Assembly (NCBI GenBank): GCA_018266055.1
Contig: JAFDYT010000006.1
Coordinates: forward strand, 248,001-312,000
Direction: 5' to 3'
From: Bacteroidota bacterium
GTDB lineage: Bacteria; Bacteroidota; Bacteroidia; Cytophagales; Cyclobacteriaceae
Length of the DNA stretch: 64,000 nucleotides
The translations under genes and the position numbers were made by a program. Each line of letters begins with the position of its first letter. Within the stretch, counting starts at the first letter, position 1. Shown here one piece after another: positions 44,862 through 54,722 of this stretch. The notes beneath the pieces were generated by a model. That model was not told the DNA's origin, made no database searches, and was given only the letters and a program-made list of their open reading frames with translations.

Positions 44862-46037
44862 TTAATTCAAAAGCTCATACACGCCAGCCACGCCTTGTCC
44901 GCCGCCAACGCATGCAGTAACCATTCCATATTTTTTCTTTTGTCTTCTTAGCTCGTTGAAAAGCTGAACGGACAAGCGCGCCCCGGAAGACCCAAGCGGG
45001 TGCCCTACTGCAATTGCTCCGCCATTCACATTTAACTTTTTACGATCGATTCCTAACTCCTTCACTACGGCCAGTGATTGTGCCGCAAAGGCTTCATTCA
45101 GTTCGATCAGATCGATATCATCCAATTTCAAGTTTGCATTTTTTAATGCCTTTGGAATAGCCGCTACCGGTCCGATGCCCATGATGCGCGGATCTACACC
45201 CGCGGTAGCATAGCTCACCATGCGGGCGATGGGTTTGAGGTTGAGTTGCTTCACTATACGCTCCGACATTACTGCGACAAATGCAGCACCGTCTGAAGTC
45301 TGAGAAGAATTCCCTGCCGTTACTGTGCCACCCATGGCGAAAACAGGTTTTAATTTTGAAAGACCTTCAACCGTGGTGTCGGCACGAATACCTTCGTCTT
45401 TGTCGTGAATGAATTCGCGCGTTTTCTTTTTCATGTTTTCATCCACATACACTTCTTTCACCGTGATGGGGACGATTTCGTCTTTGAATTTTCCTTCTTT
45501 CCACGCCGCCGCCGCTTTCATGTGCGACTCATATGAAAACTGATCTTGCTCTTCGCGTGTAACTTTGAATTGCTTCGACACTTCTTCTGCAGTTAGGCCC
45601 ATGCTCGTGTAATACGTGGGGTTTTCCTTCGCGATGGTGTAGTTCAGCGCGGTGCGAAAGCCCATTACGGGCACCAGCGACATCGACTCGGTGCCTCCGG
45701 CAATGATAATGTCGGCCTGCCCTGCTTGAATCCGTTGACTGGCGATGGCGATCGTTTCGACACCTGATCCGCAATAACGATTCACTACCATGCCCGGAAC
45801 TTCAAGCCCCAGCGCCAGTAATGAAATCATCCGGCCCATCTGCATGCCTTGCTCCGCCTCGGGCACAGCATTGCCCACGATGAGGTCGTCAACCATTTTA
45901 TTTTCAAGTCCGGGAATAGATTTCACCAGATGCTTGATCACATCCGCAGCCAAATCATCTGGCCGGGTAAAACGCAGTCCTCCTTTTTTTGCTTTTCCAA
46001 CACCAGTTCTAAAACCGGCTACGATGTATGCATCCAT
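44862..46037 (-). CDS. Acetyl-CoA acyltransferase (3-ketoacyl-CoA thiolase)
   Basis: 391 residues. It performs the thiolytic last step of beta-oxidation. Nucleophile Cys in VVNRYCGSGVETIA (about C87); general-base His in GGAIAVGHPLGSSGAR; second active Cys in TACVGGGQGVAG near the C-terminus. It lies between the FadB-type gene and the acyl-CoA dehydrogenase with gaps of 76 and 45 bases, all on one strand. Call as FadA-type by context. Confidence 0.95.
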   Translation of the reverse strand: MDAYIVAGFRTGVGKAKKGGLRFTRPDDLAADVIKHLVKSIPGLENKMVDDLIVGNAVPEAEQGMQMGRMISLLALGLEVPGMVVNRYCGSGVETIAIASQRIQAGQADIIIAGGTESMSLVPVMGFRTALNYTIAKENPTYYTSMGLTAEEVSKQFKVTREEQDQFSYESHMKAAAAWKEGKFKDEIVPITVKEVYVDENMKKKTREFIHDKDEGIRADTTVEGLSKLKPVFAMGGTVTAGNSSQTSDGAAFVAVMSERIVKQLNLKPIARMVSYATAGVDPRIMGIGPVAAIPKALKNANLKLDDIDLIELNEAFAAQSLAVVKELGIDRKKLNVNGGAIAVGHPLGSSGARLSVQLFNELRRQKKKYGMVTACVGGGQGVAGVYELLN

Positions 46038-46113
46038 AGTTCGTTATTAGTTATTAGTTAATGGTTGTTCGCGTGGTTACTGATTCACAGATAACCCGAT
46101 AACGAATCAACGC

Positions 46114-48513
46114 TTAGTTTCTTAATGGTTTTCCTCCAGTTAATATCGCCTGAATACGCTCCAGTGTTTTTTTCTCGCCGGTAAGCGACAAAAATGCTTC
46201 GCGCTCCAGATCAAGCAAGTACTGTTCACTCACTTCTTGTGGAGAAGTCAGGTCGCCGCCGCACATTACGTTGGCGATCCAGCGTGCAACCTTAGCGTCA
46301 TGTTCAGAAATGTAATTTCCCATGCGCATGCCCTGAAGACCCGCAAGGAATAATGCCTGGCCGGTGCGGCCCTGCACTTTGATGTTTCTAGCTTGAGGTT
46401 GCATCGTATATCCGGCATTTGCCAATTCAATTACAGCTTCTTTGGCATCGGCCAACTGGCGGTCTTTGTTCATTGAGATGCGATCGAGCTTTTTAAGGAT
46501 GCCGATCTCACGTGCCTCTTCAGCCGAAGTGGCAACTTTCGCTGTAGCGATATTCATGAACGCATTTTGCAACGCATTTAATTCTACGTCGCCTTCTTGC
46601 AAGGCATCGCTTACCCGCTTGGTGAATTCTTTCGTGCCCCCACCACCAGGGATAAGACCTACGCCAACTTCCACAAGGCCGATGTACGTTTCAGCAGCAG
46701 CTACGGCAATGTCGGCATGCATAGTCATTTCGCAACCGCCGCCGAGTGTTCGGCTTTGTGGAGCTACAACCACTGGCACGGATGAATAGCGAATGCGCAT
46801 CACCGAGTTTTGAAAATGCTTGATCATGAAATCGATCTCGTCATACTCTTGCTCGATGGCGTACATGAACACCAAACCGAGATTAGCGCCAAGCGAGAAG
46901 TCGGCACCTTGATGACCAACCACTAGGCCACGATAATCTTTTTCGGCCAGGTCGATAGCTTTGTTCAGGCCTTCGATTACTTCGCTGCCGAGCGTGTAAC
47001 TCTTGGTATGCCACGCAAAGTTGAGCACACCATCGCCGATGTCGTAAATTTTTGAGCCTGGGTTTTTCCACACCACATTGTCGCTCTTGTTTTCAAGAAT
47101 CACAAAGCTTTCCCTTCCGGGAATAGACTTGTACGACTTCGACGGGATGTCGTAATATTTTTTAATGCCCGCCTCGCATTTGTAGAATGATTTATTTCCG
47201 GCGGCCACCATGTCATACACCCATTGCGCAGGCTTGTATCCCGCTGCTTCCATTTGTGGCAAAGTCTTTTCAACGCCCACGGCGTCCCACGTTTCAAACG
47301 GACCAAGTTCCCAGCCAAAGCCACCACTCACTGCGTCGTCTATTCTGAAAAGTTCGTCACTGATTTCCGGAATACGATTGGTGACGTATTGAAAAAGACC
47401 GAAGAAGCAATCGCGATAAAAATCACCCGCCTTGTCTTTGCCTGCCAACAACACTTTGAAGCGATCGCGGAGGTTGTCGATGGTCTTGGTAGTTTCAAGT
47501 GTAGCGAACTTTGCCTTGGCCTTGGTTTTGTATTCTAATGTTTTAAGATCGAGCGTGAGGATTTCGGTTTCACCTTTGGCATTTTTTGTTTTCTTGTAAA
47601 ATCCTTGGCCGGTTTTGTCGCCGAGCCATTTGTTCTGATCCAGCTTTGCCACTACTTCAGGAAGCTTGAACATCTCGCGGCCTTCGTCATTGACCAGGCC
47701 TGCATATAAGTTGTTGGCAACTTTTACCAGCGTATCTAGCCCCACCACATCCGACGTGCGGAAGGTAGCCGATTTAGGACGACCGATGACAGGGCCTGTA
47801 AGCTTGTCGATTTCATCCACATTGAGATCGAATTTCTTCATCGAGTCGATCACTTTCAACAAACCCCAAACACCAACACGGTTGCCAATGAATGCGGGCG
47901 TGTCTTTGCAGAGCACGGTGGTCTTTCCTAAGAAAAGATCGCCATAATGCATCAGGAAGTTGGTGACGGCCGGATCCGTTTTTCCGGTAGGAATAATTTC
48001 AAGAAGCTTTAGATAACGCGGAGGATTAAAGAAGTGTGTGCCGGCAAAATGTTTTTGAAAATCTTCACTTCGACCTTCGGCCATTAAATGAATTGGAATG
48101 CCCGAAGTGTTTGAGGTGATCAGCGTTCCTGGTGTTCTGTATTTTTCAACCTCTTCGTACACTTTTCTTTTAATGTCAAGATTTTCAACCACCACCTCGA
48201 TAGTCCAGTCGTAGTGTTTGATTTTTGGAAGGTCATCGGTAAAATTCCCCAGCTTGATACGCGATGCAAACTTTTTGCTGAACAGCGATGCCGGATTCGC
48301 TTTCATGGTTGCTTCAAAGGCGCCGGCCACGATTCGGTTTTTCACAACGGGATGATCCAGCGTAAGTCCTTTTTTCTTTTCCTCTTCGGTAAGCTCCTTC
48401 GGAGCGATGTCGAGCAGCAGCACTTCGCAGCCAATGTTGGCAAAGTGGCAGGCGATTCGCGAGCCCATGATACCGGAACCCAACACGGCAACTTTCTTGA
48501 TTGTTCTATTCAT
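46114..48513 (-). CDS. 3-hydroxyacyl-CoA dehydrogenase / enoyl-CoA hydratase fusion (FadB-type)
   Basis: 799 residues. Unlike E. coli FadB, the dehydrogenase comes first: NAD motif VAVLGSGIMGSRIACHFANI (about 8-27), then 3HCDH C-terminal helices (about 190-420). The enoyl-CoA hydratase part follows (about 480-720), with oxyanion-loop residues GADFSLGANLGL and GGGCEMTMHADIAVAAAETY. It does steps two and three of beta-oxidation. The reversed domain order is typical for Bacteroidota, Firmicutes and Deltaproteobacteria. It follows the MarR gene by 35 bases. Confidence 0.95.
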   Translation of the reverse strand: MNRTIKKVAVLGSGIMGSRIACHFANIGCEVLLLDIAPKELTEEEKKKGLTLDHPVVKNRIVAGAFEATMKANPASLFSKKFASRIKLGNFTDDLPKIKHYDWTIEVVVENLDIKRKVYEEVEKYRTPGTLITSNTSGIPIHLMAEGRSEDFQKHFAGTHFFNPPRYLKLLEIIPTGKTDPAVTNFLMHYGDLFLGKTTVLCKDTPAFIGNRVGVWGLLKVIDSMKKFDLNVDEIDKLTGPVIGRPKSATFRTSDVVGLDTLVKVANNLYAGLVNDEGREMFKLPEVVAKLDQNKWLGDKTGQGFYKKTKNAKGETEILTLDLKTLEYKTKAKAKFATLETTKTIDNLRDRFKVLLAGKDKAGDFYRDCFFGLFQYVTNRIPEISDELFRIDDAVSGGFGWELGPFETWDAVGVEKTLPQMEAAGYKPAQWVYDMVAAGNKSFYKCEAGIKKYYDIPSKSYKSIPGRESFVILENKSDNVVWKNPGSKIYDIGDGVLNFAWHTKSYTLGSEVIEGLNKAIDLAEKDYRGLVVGHQGADFSLGANLGLVFMYAIEQEYDEIDFMIKHFQNSVMRIRYSSVPVVVAPQSRTLGGGCEMTMHADIAVAAAETYIGLVEVGVGLIPGGGGTKEFTKRVSDALQEGDVELNALQNAFMNIATAKVATSAEEAREIGILKKLDRISMNKDRQLADAKEAVIELANAGYTMQPQARNIKVQGRTGQALFLAGLQGMRMGNYISEHDAKVARWIANVMCGGDLTSPQEVSEQYLLDLEREAFLSLTGEKKTLERIQAILTGGKPLRN

Positions 48514-48548
48514 AGTTTCAGTGACGTTGAATTAAAATAAGCCAGTGG

Positions 48549-48992
48549 TCAATTGTTTTTATAGATCTCGTTTTTCTCGATGATACGGTTCAGGTTTTGC
48601 AATACTTCGAAAAACACATCAAGCTTCTGATACGGAATTTCTTCACGTACAGCTTGATTAAATTGAAGAACGGTTTCTCTCGCTTTGTCTCTACGCTTTT
48701 TGCCTTCAGCCGTGAGAAGAATGCGCACCGAGCGTTTGTCTTTTTTGTCGTTTTCGCGTTTGATCAGCTTTTTTTCTTCCATCGACTTCAACAAGCGCGA
48801 GAGGCTCCTGGGTTCCAATCCCATCTGCGGGCCAATTTTAGTAACGGGAGTTCCTTCTTCCGTGTGAATGCTAAGCAAGGCAAACCCGATGGACATGGAG
48901 CCGCCATATTTTGCCGCCTGCTGGTTGTAAATGCGTGAAATACCATGCCAGGCGATGCGAATATTATGGTCTATCGTTTCTTCTCTTTTCAT
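48549..48992 (-). CDS. MarR family transcriptional regulator of the fad operon
   Basis: 147 residues, winged-helix MarR fold. The recognition helix region reads GLEPRSLSRLLKSMEEKKLI and the wing ENDKKDKRSVRILLTAEGKK, with the conserved D-R pair. It heads the beta-oxidation operon, so it probably senses an acyl-CoA or fatty acid and represses the operon. That ligand role is inferred from position. The upstream 77 bases contain a -7 match TAATTTTG on the minus strand at 49054-49061. Confidence 0.88.
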   Translation of the reverse strand: MKREETIDHNIRIAWHGISRIYNQQAAKYGGSMSIGFALLSIHTEEGTPVTKIGPQMGLEPRSLSRLLKSMEEKKLIKRENDKKDKRSVRILLTAEGKKRRDKARETVLQFNQAVREEIPYQKLDVFFEVLQNLNRIIEKNEIYKNN

Positions 48993-49069
48993 CGGGTTGC
49001 TTCCGCAAACGTTGACGAAGATAGAAAAGATTTGTTATGCACGCATACTATCTCAAAATTATTTTATTG

Positions 49070-50245
49070 TTATGTGGTAGGCGGTGTGGCGCGGCGGCTG
49101 CCGGCGTACAATTCATATTCCAATAGCCGACAATCCAGTTTGGCGGAGTAAAATTCAATTCGTCGGCTTGCTTTCAATCCTACTTTCTTGGCAAGGTCAA
49201 GGTTGCCGGTAAAAATGTAGCCGGTATAACCCTGGCATTTCTTTTTCAGAAAATCGCCGATGCGGCCATATGTTCCTTCCAGTTCTGTGACGTCGCCCAT
49301 GCGCTCTCCGTATTCTGGATTAAGAAAAACTACCCCTGGCGCCGAGGGAACTTCAGTCTGCTCAAAATCACAAACCTGAAAATCAATAAGCGAATCAACT
49401 CCGGCCACACCGGCATTGATTATTGAGATATCGATAGCGTCGGGGTTGAGATCGCTGGCAATTACTTTGAGGTTAGGAACTTCTACAATCTGACTTCTAA
49501 GTTTGGATGCCTCGAGTTGATAAAACTTTTCGTCGTAGCCGATCACGTGCATGAACGAATAGTTGTTGCGATACAGCCCAGGCCGACGGTTGGTGGCAAG
49601 CATTACAGCCTCAATGGCAACGGTGGAGGAGCCGCACATTGGGTTTACAAATGGTGACTGGCGATCCCACTTTGTAGCCATAAGAGTTGCCGCGGCCAGT
49701 GCCTCGAGCATTGGTGCCTTGCCGGGAATTTTTCGATAGCCATGTTTCGCCAACGTCTCGCCCGAGGTGTCGAGGAAAATTTCGGCACGCTCGTCTTTCC
49801 AATACAAATGAAAAACAGCTTTGTCAAGGTCAGGCCCCGAGTTGGGTCGTGGCCCTAACTCGCGGCGCATGCGATCTACAATGGCGTCTTTCACTTTTAC
49901 ATTCACAAACATTTCATTGTTCACCGTAAAATGTTCGGCGTGGCTGGTCACCGTAAAATAGCCGTTGGGTGAAATAATTTTTTCCCATTCGAAAGCGATG
50001 AGCTTATCGTAAAGAATTTCCGGGCTGTCGCACTTGAAGGATGTGAGCGAGTAAAGCACCTGGCTGGCACACCGCAGATTCATGTTTAGTAATATGCAGT
50101 CTTTCACAGTGCCTTTCAGTTCAAGACCGGTGACGAATGTTTTTTCAACTTTAAATCCAAGCTCGCCCACTTCCTTTTCCAGATAAGGGGCAAGGCGCTT
50201 GTTGCAGGTGATGACGATACGTGCGGCTTTATTGAAAATATCCAT
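49070..50245 (-). CDS. THUMP-domain class I rRNA methyltransferase (RlmL-type)
   Basis: 391 residues from ATG 50245; a TTG at 50275 would add ten residues and is less likely. N-terminal THUMP and ferredoxin-like parts (about 1-155) bind RNA. The Rossmann methyltransferase part has the SAM site PMCGSSTVAIEAV (about 188-200) and the catalytic-loop motif LNPEYGERMGD (NPPY-like, with Glu at the third position). By family it makes m2G in 23S rRNA (RlmL position 2445 in E. coli); the exact site here is inferred. The second RlmK half of the E. coli fusion is absent. Confidence 0.88.
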   Translation of the reverse strand: MDIFNKAARIVITCNKRLAPYLEKEVGELGFKVEKTFVTGLELKGTVKDCILLNMNLRCASQVLYSLTSFKCDSPEILYDKLIAFEWEKIISPNGYFTVTSHAEHFTVNNEMFVNVKVKDAIVDRMRRELGPRPNSGPDLDKAVFHLYWKDERAEIFLDTSGETLAKHGYRKIPGKAPMLEALAAATLMATKWDRQSPFVNPMCGSSTVAIEAVMLATNRRPGLYRNNYSFMHVIGYDEKFYQLEASKLRSQIVEVPNLKVIASDLNPDAIDISIINAGVAGVDSLIDFQVCDFEQTEVPSAPGVVFLNPEYGERMGDVTELEGTYGRIGDFLKKKCQGYTGYIFTGNLDLAKKVGLKASRRIEFYSAKLDCRLLEYELYAGSRRATPPTT

Positions 50246-50401
50246 GGTGGAAGATTGAATGACGTTTGGATTCAAGAAGCAAGCTGGTTAAAAAAACTTT
50301 CTTAACCACATTCGGCAAGATCGTATTTTAAAAGTGGTATAGATAGTCAGCCAAACTTTACGTTTCAGATCACGTTGACAGGGCGGCTTCTTTTTTATCT
50401 C

Positions 50402-50409
50402 TATTTTTG
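50402..50409 (+). promoter_or_regulatory. Bacteroidota promoter for the MATE gene
   Basis: TATTTTTG matches TAnnTTTG, with TTG 22 bases upstream (50377-50379). The box covers a TTG at 50407 that could otherwise be taken as the start codon, so ATG 50422 is favoured for the MATE gene. Confidence 0.55.
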
Positions 50410-50421
50410 AAGCTTCGAATT

Positions 50422-51756
50422 ATGGACTTACGACTTCAAACCAGTTACCGGCAAATTCTTGGAATGGCTATGCCCATTTCATTTGCTATTCTGGTACCTC
50501 AGATCAATTTCATTACCAATACCATTTTTCTTGGAGGCCTTGGGCAACAGTCGCTCGCCAGTGCCGGAATCACGGGCGTGTATTACCTGATTTTTGCAGT
50601 GATAGGAAATGGTCTCAATAACGGTGTTCAAACCTTGATCGCACGGAAGGCCGGCGAAAATAAACCAAAGGAAATCGGGCATTTGTTTTTTCATGGTGTG
50701 TGGATATCGATCATCATTTCGCTGCTCGGAATTTTACTTACCTACACGGTGGCGCCTGTAATTCTGAAGGCGACGATTCGCAGTGAAGAAATTTATAATC
50801 AGGTCGTTCAATTCAACTACATCCGCATTTGGGGACTTCCGCTTTTTTATTTGTACGTAATGCGCAATGCCTTGCTCGTGGGTACCAACCAAACCAAACT
50901 GTTGATCTGGGGTACGCTGGCCGAAACGGTGTTCAATATTTTCTTCGATTATGCGCTGATTTACGGCCACTTTGGTTTTGCCAATTTGGGCTTTAACGGC
51001 GCCGCATATGCTTCCATCATTGCCGAAGGCGCTGGCCTGCTGGTGATTTTTATTGTGATTCATTTTAAAGGACTCAACAAGACGTTTTCCTTGTTTGAAA
51101 ATTGGAAAATCAATTTTGAAACGATCAGGCACATCCTGTTCAAATCGTCGCCGCTCATTTTGCAATATTCGCTTAGCATTATCACGTGGGAATATTTTTA
51201 CATCCTGATCGAGCACCACGGCGATCTGGCTCTGGCGGTTTCTAATACTATGCGCAATATCTTTGGAATCTTCGGCGTGTTTTCGTGGGCCTTTGCCGCT
51301 ACTACAAATACGATGGTGAGCAACGTAATCGGCCAGCAACGACAAGACGAAGTATTGCCGCTGATCCGCAAGATTGTGACGTTGAGTGTGCTCTGTTGTG
51401 GAGCTCTTACGCTGCTCCTGAACATTAAGCCCGAACTTCTGCTTTCATTTTATGGACAAGAGCCCGAGTTTATCACCGAAGGTATCCCTGTAATCCGCAT
51501 AGTATCAGTAGCGTTGATGATGATGTCTTTTTCGGCGATCTGGTTGAACGCGGTAACGGGTACTGGACACACTACGGTTAACCTCACGATCGAAATAATC
51601 ACGCTGGTGTTCTACATTATTTATACCTATTTGGTTTTGGAAGTTTGGAACATGGCCATCACCTGGGGCTGGGGAAGTGAGCTGGTGTATTGGTGTGGCA
51701 TGTTTTCGATGTCGTTTTGGTATATGCGCTCGGGCCGCTGGAAGGAGAAAAAATAA
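50422..51756 (+). CDS. MATE family efflux transporter
   Basis: 444 residues from ATG 50422, twelve membrane helices in two six-helix halves. It exports cationic or drug-like compounds using a proton or sodium gradient. The first helix region ILGMAMPISFAILVPQINFI and the N-lobe block LAGITGVYYLIF are family-like; the second half repeats with SPLILQYSLSIITWEYFYIL. The substrate is unknown. It is followed after 36 bases by the SDR gene, which has its own TATCTTTA box (51770-51777). Confidence 0.9.
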   Translation: MDLRLQTSYRQILGMAMPISFAILVPQINFITNTIFLGGLGQQSLASAGITGVYYLIFAVIGNGLNNGVQTLIARKAGENKPKEIGHLFFHGVWISIIISLLGILLTYTVAPVILKATIRSEEIYNQVVQFNYIRIWGLPLFYLYVMRNALLVGTNQTKLLIWGTLAETVFNIFFDYALIYGHFGFANLGFNGAAYASIIAEGAGLLVIFIVIHFKGLNKTFSLFENWKINFETIRHILFKSSPLILQYSLSIITWEYFYILIEHHGDLALAVSNTMRNIFGIFGVFSWAFAATTNTMVSNVIGQQRQDEVLPLIRKIVTLSVLCCGALTLLLNIKPELLLSFYGQEPEFITEGIPVIRIVSVALMMMSFSAIWLNAVTGTGHTTVNLTIEIITLVFYIIYTYLVLEVWNMAITWGWGSELVYWCGMFSMSFWYMRSGRWKEKK

Positions 51757-51792
51757 AAACAATCGGGGCTATCTTTACAAAAACTCGCCGGT

Positions 51793-52578
51793 ATGGATAT
51801 TCAACTTAAAGGAAAAAATGCGCTGGTCTGCGGAAGCACACAAGGCATTGGCAAAGCAACCGCCTTAGAATTGGCTTCGCTTGGTGCTTCGGTCACGCTG
51901 CTGGCCCGCGACGAGAGTAAACTCAAAGCGACGTTGGCCGAACTTCCTGCCACCGACGGGCAAAAACATTTTTTCGCTGTCGCGGATTTCTCTTCCCCCG
52001 AACAAGTAAAATCTGTTATCGAAAAAATTATTTCGCAAAGAGACATTCATATTCTGATCAACAACACGGGCGGCCCGCCTGCCGGCCAGGCTATTGATGC
52101 TTCTCCCGAAAATTTTTTGAGCGCTATTAATGCGCATTTGATTTGTAGTCAGATTCTCGTGCAGGCTTGCGTGCCCGCGATGAAAAAAAACAACTACGGA
52201 AGAATTGTAAATGTCATTTCAACGTCTGTAAAAATCCCCATAAAAGGATTGGGTGTCTCCAACACCGTGCGTGGCGCAATGGCAAGCTGGTCGAAAACGC
52301 TGTCGCTTGAACTGGCCCCGTTTGGTATCACCGTGAACAACGTATTGCCCGGCAGCACAAAAACAGGTCGTATTGAGTCACTCATCCAAAGCCGGGCTCA
52401 AAAATCGGGAAGACCAGAAGATCAAATCCGTCAGGAGATGATTGACGAAATTCCGGCAGGGCGAATGGCCGAAGCAAGTGAAGTAGCGGCAGCCATTGCT
52501 TTTCTTTCAACACCTGCGGCAGGCTACATCAACGGCGTGAGCTTGCCTGTGGACGGGGGACGGACCGGAAGTATTTAA
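51793..52578 (+). CDS. Short-chain dehydrogenase/reductase with altered catalytic residues
   Basis: 261 residues. The NADP site CGSTQGIGKATA (about 13-24) and NNTGG (90-94) are normal. Ser is kept (VIS143), but the catalytic Tyr and Lys 13 and 17 residues later are S156 and R160 in LGVSNTVRGAMASW. Such SNxxR members form a known branch of SDRs annotated as 3-oxoacyl-ACP reductases, and their catalysis is unproven. It precedes an aldehyde dehydrogenase by 9 bases, so the two probably share a pathway. The ALDH type suggests semialdehyde metabolism. Confidence 0.85.
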   Translation: MDIQLKGKNALVCGSTQGIGKATALELASLGASVTLLARDESKLKATLAELPATDGQKHFFAVADFSSPEQVKSVIEKIISQRDIHILINNTGGPPAGQAIDASPENFLSAINAHLICSQILVQACVPAMKKNNYGRIVNVISTSVKIPIKGLGVSNTVRGAMASWSKTLSLELAPFGITVNNVLPGSTKTGRIESLIQSRAQKSGRPEDQIRQEMIDEIPAGRMAEASEVAAAIAFLSTPAAGYINGVSLPVDGGRTGSI

Positions 52579-52587
52579 GAAATCGTC

Positions 52588-54030
52588 ATGCAGAAAATCC
52601 TTAACTACATCAACGGAAAATTAGTCGAGCCATTGTCGGGAAAATATCTTGATAATTATGATCCGTCTCGCGGAATCGTCTATAGCCACATTGCCGATTC
52701 CGAAAAGGAAGATGTGGAAGCTGCTGCGGAGGCAGCGATACGTGCTTTCCCATCGTGGTCGCAGATGGCAACGGAAGATCGGATGAAAATTTTATTGCGT
52801 CTCGCCGACCTCATTGATCATGATTTGGATAAGCTCGCTCTAGCCGAAAGTATTGACAACGGGAAGCCTGTGAAGCTTGCGCGCAGCCTTGACATTCCGC
52901 GTGCGTCAGCTAACATTCGGTTTTACGCTACAGCGGCGATGCACTTTGCTACCGATGCTCACGTGAACGACGGCGATTCAGTTAACTACACTACGCGCAT
53001 GCCTGTCGGCGTGGCCGGCTGTATCTCTCCGTGGAACTTGCCCTTGTATTTATTCACCTGGAAAATAGCTCCCGCCCTTGCGGCAGGATGTACGGTGGTA
53101 GCCAAGCCATCCGAGCTTACACCCATGACCGCATTTTTGTTTTCGCAACTGTGTATCGAAGCTGGGTTGCCGGCGGGTGTGTTAAACATCGTTCATGGCC
53201 TTGGCAATAAAGTCGGTCAGGCCATCGTAGAGCATCCGCAAATCACAGCGATATCCTTTACCGGCGGAACTGTGACGGGACGAAAAATTGCAGCGACGGC
53301 AGCACCGATGTTTAAAAAACTTTCGCTTGAGCTCGGTGGTAAAAATCCAAACATCATTTTTGATGACTGTGATTTTGAATTGGCCATGAAAACATCCATC
53401 CGGTCGTCGTTTGCCAATCAGGGAGAAATCTGTTTGTGCGGCTCGCGGATTTTGGTGGAACGGAGTTTGTATAAAAAATTTGTGGAGGAGTTTGTGAAAC
53501 TCACAGGCGAGCTTCGTGTGGGCGACCCTGCTGCGGAGGGAACTGATTTGGGCGCGCTTGTTTCTGAAGCGCATCTTCAGAAAGTGTTATCCTACGCTGC
53601 GCTAGCTAAAGAAGAGGGTGGCCAAATTTTGACAGGAGGAAATCGCATTGTACTTAACGGCGAGTTCTCGGCAGGCTATTATATGGAGCCGACCGTGATT
53701 GTTGGTCTTGACGAAAAATGCCGGACCAATCAGGAAGAAATTTTTGGACCGGTAGTGACGATCATGCCTTTTGATACGGAAGAAGAGGCCTTACGCCTGG
53801 CCAACAGCACTGGCTACGGACTGAGCGCCACGATATGGACTGAAAATTTGAAGCGCGCACATCGAGTGGCGCACCAGGTAAAGAGTGGAATCATTTGGGT
53901 GAACTGCTGGCTGCACCGGGACTTGCGCACGCCGTTTGGTGGCATGAAGCAAAGCGGCGTGGGTCGCGAAGGAGGCTGGGAAGCATTGCGCTTTTTTACA
54001 GAGGCGAAGAATGTTTGTGTGAAACTGTGA
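52588..54030 (+). CDS. Aldehyde dehydrogenase, 2-aminomuconate/2-hydroxymuconate semialdehyde type
   Basis: 480 residues, NAD-dependent ALDH. Catalytic Cys is C282 in NQGEICLCGSR and the general-base Glu is in LSLELGGKNPN. GEICLC rather than the common GQxC is typical of the ALDH8 group, which oxidises 2-aminomuconate or 2-hydroxymuconate semialdehyde in kynurenine or catechol breakdown. Other kynurenine genes are not in the window, so the pathway is inference. It forms a tight pair with the SDR gene. Confidence 0.88.
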   Translation: MQKILNYINGKLVEPLSGKYLDNYDPSRGIVYSHIADSEKEDVEAAAEAAIRAFPSWSQMATEDRMKILLRLADLIDHDLDKLALAESIDNGKPVKLARSLDIPRASANIRFYATAAMHFATDAHVNDGDSVNYTTRMPVGVAGCISPWNLPLYLFTWKIAPALAAGCTVVAKPSELTPMTAFLFSQLCIEAGLPAGVLNIVHGLGNKVGQAIVEHPQITAISFTGGTVTGRKIAATAAPMFKKLSLELGGKNPNIIFDDCDFELAMKTSIRSSFANQGEICLCGSRILVERSLYKKFVEEFVKLTGELRVGDPAAEGTDLGALVSEAHLQKVLSYAALAKEEGGQILTGGNRIVLNGEFSAGYYMEPTVIVGLDEKCRTNQEEIFGPVVTIMPFDTEEEALRLANSTGYGLSATIWTENLKRAHRVAHQVKSGIIWVNCWLHRDLRTPFGGMKQSGVGREGGWEALRFFTEAKNVCVKL

Positions 54031-54053
54031 CGAAACGCCTAAGCCACGATTAA

Positions 54054-54722
54054 ATGAACCAATCTTTCTTCGACATTACCAACATCTTCTTCACCGTGCT
54101 TGGGTATGAGATGAGCTACCTCGAATTTTTTGGAACGGTAGCGGGGGCTATTGCCGTATGGCTGTCGGCAAGAGCCAACATCTGGAGCTGGCCGATTGGG
54201 CTCATCAATGTGGTACTTTTTTTCTTTCTGTTTTTTCAGGTGCAACTCTACCCAGACATGTTTCTTCAGGTTTTCTTTTTCATCACTAATCTGATCGGCT
54301 GGTGGCGGTGGGCCAATCCCAAACAAGGAGAAGAAGATAAAAAACACGAACTCAAGGTTACACTCATGTCCACACGGTGGTTGGTAATCTTTGCAGCCAT
54401 TAGTCTGGTAGGCACCATTGCCTTTGGCGCGATGGCCAAAAACCTTCACGAGTTTTTTCCGCTGCTCTTTACCAAACCAAGTGCATTTCCCTACCTCGAT
54501 TCGTTTGTTACCGTCACGAGCATTGGCGCTACGTATTTAATGGTTCAGAAAAAAGCGGAGTGCTGGGCGGCGTGGATTTTAGCCGATGTAATTGCTACCT
54601 ACCTGTATTTCTCCAAAGGGATTATGTTCGTGGGCATTGAGTATCTGGTGTTTTGTTTCATCGCCGCGTTCGGCCTCTGGCATTGGATCCAGGAATACAA
54701 AACAAATTCAGTTCAATCATGA
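54054..54722 (+). CDS. pnuC: PnuC family nicotinamide riboside transporter
   Basis: 222 residues with about seven membrane helices. The substrate-pocket motif is ITNLIGWWRWANP (about 78-90). PnuC proteins carry nicotinamide riboside; PnuT variants carry thiamine. The stop overlaps the NadR-like gene by 4 bases (ATGA), and NadR phosphorylates the imported riboside, so NR is the likely substrate. There is no TPP riboswitch in front of it, although one is 4 kb away before a TonB receptor. Confidence 0.92.
   Translation: MNQSFFDITNIFFTVLGYEMSYLEFFGTVAGAIAVWLSARANIWSWPIGLINVVLFFFLFFQVQLYPDMFLQVFFFITNLIGWWRWANPKQGEEDKKHELKVTLMSTRWLVIFAAISLVGTIAFGAMAKNLHEFFPLLFTKPSAFPYLDSFVTVTSIGATYLMVQKKAECWAAWILADVIATYLYFSKGIMFVGIEYLVFCFIAAFGLWHWIQEYKTNSVQS

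Noticed and set aside
46041-46060. TTAGTTATTAGTTA direct repeat before the thiolase gene
   Set aside because: Short AT-rich near-repeat with no partner elsewhere in the window and no feature value.
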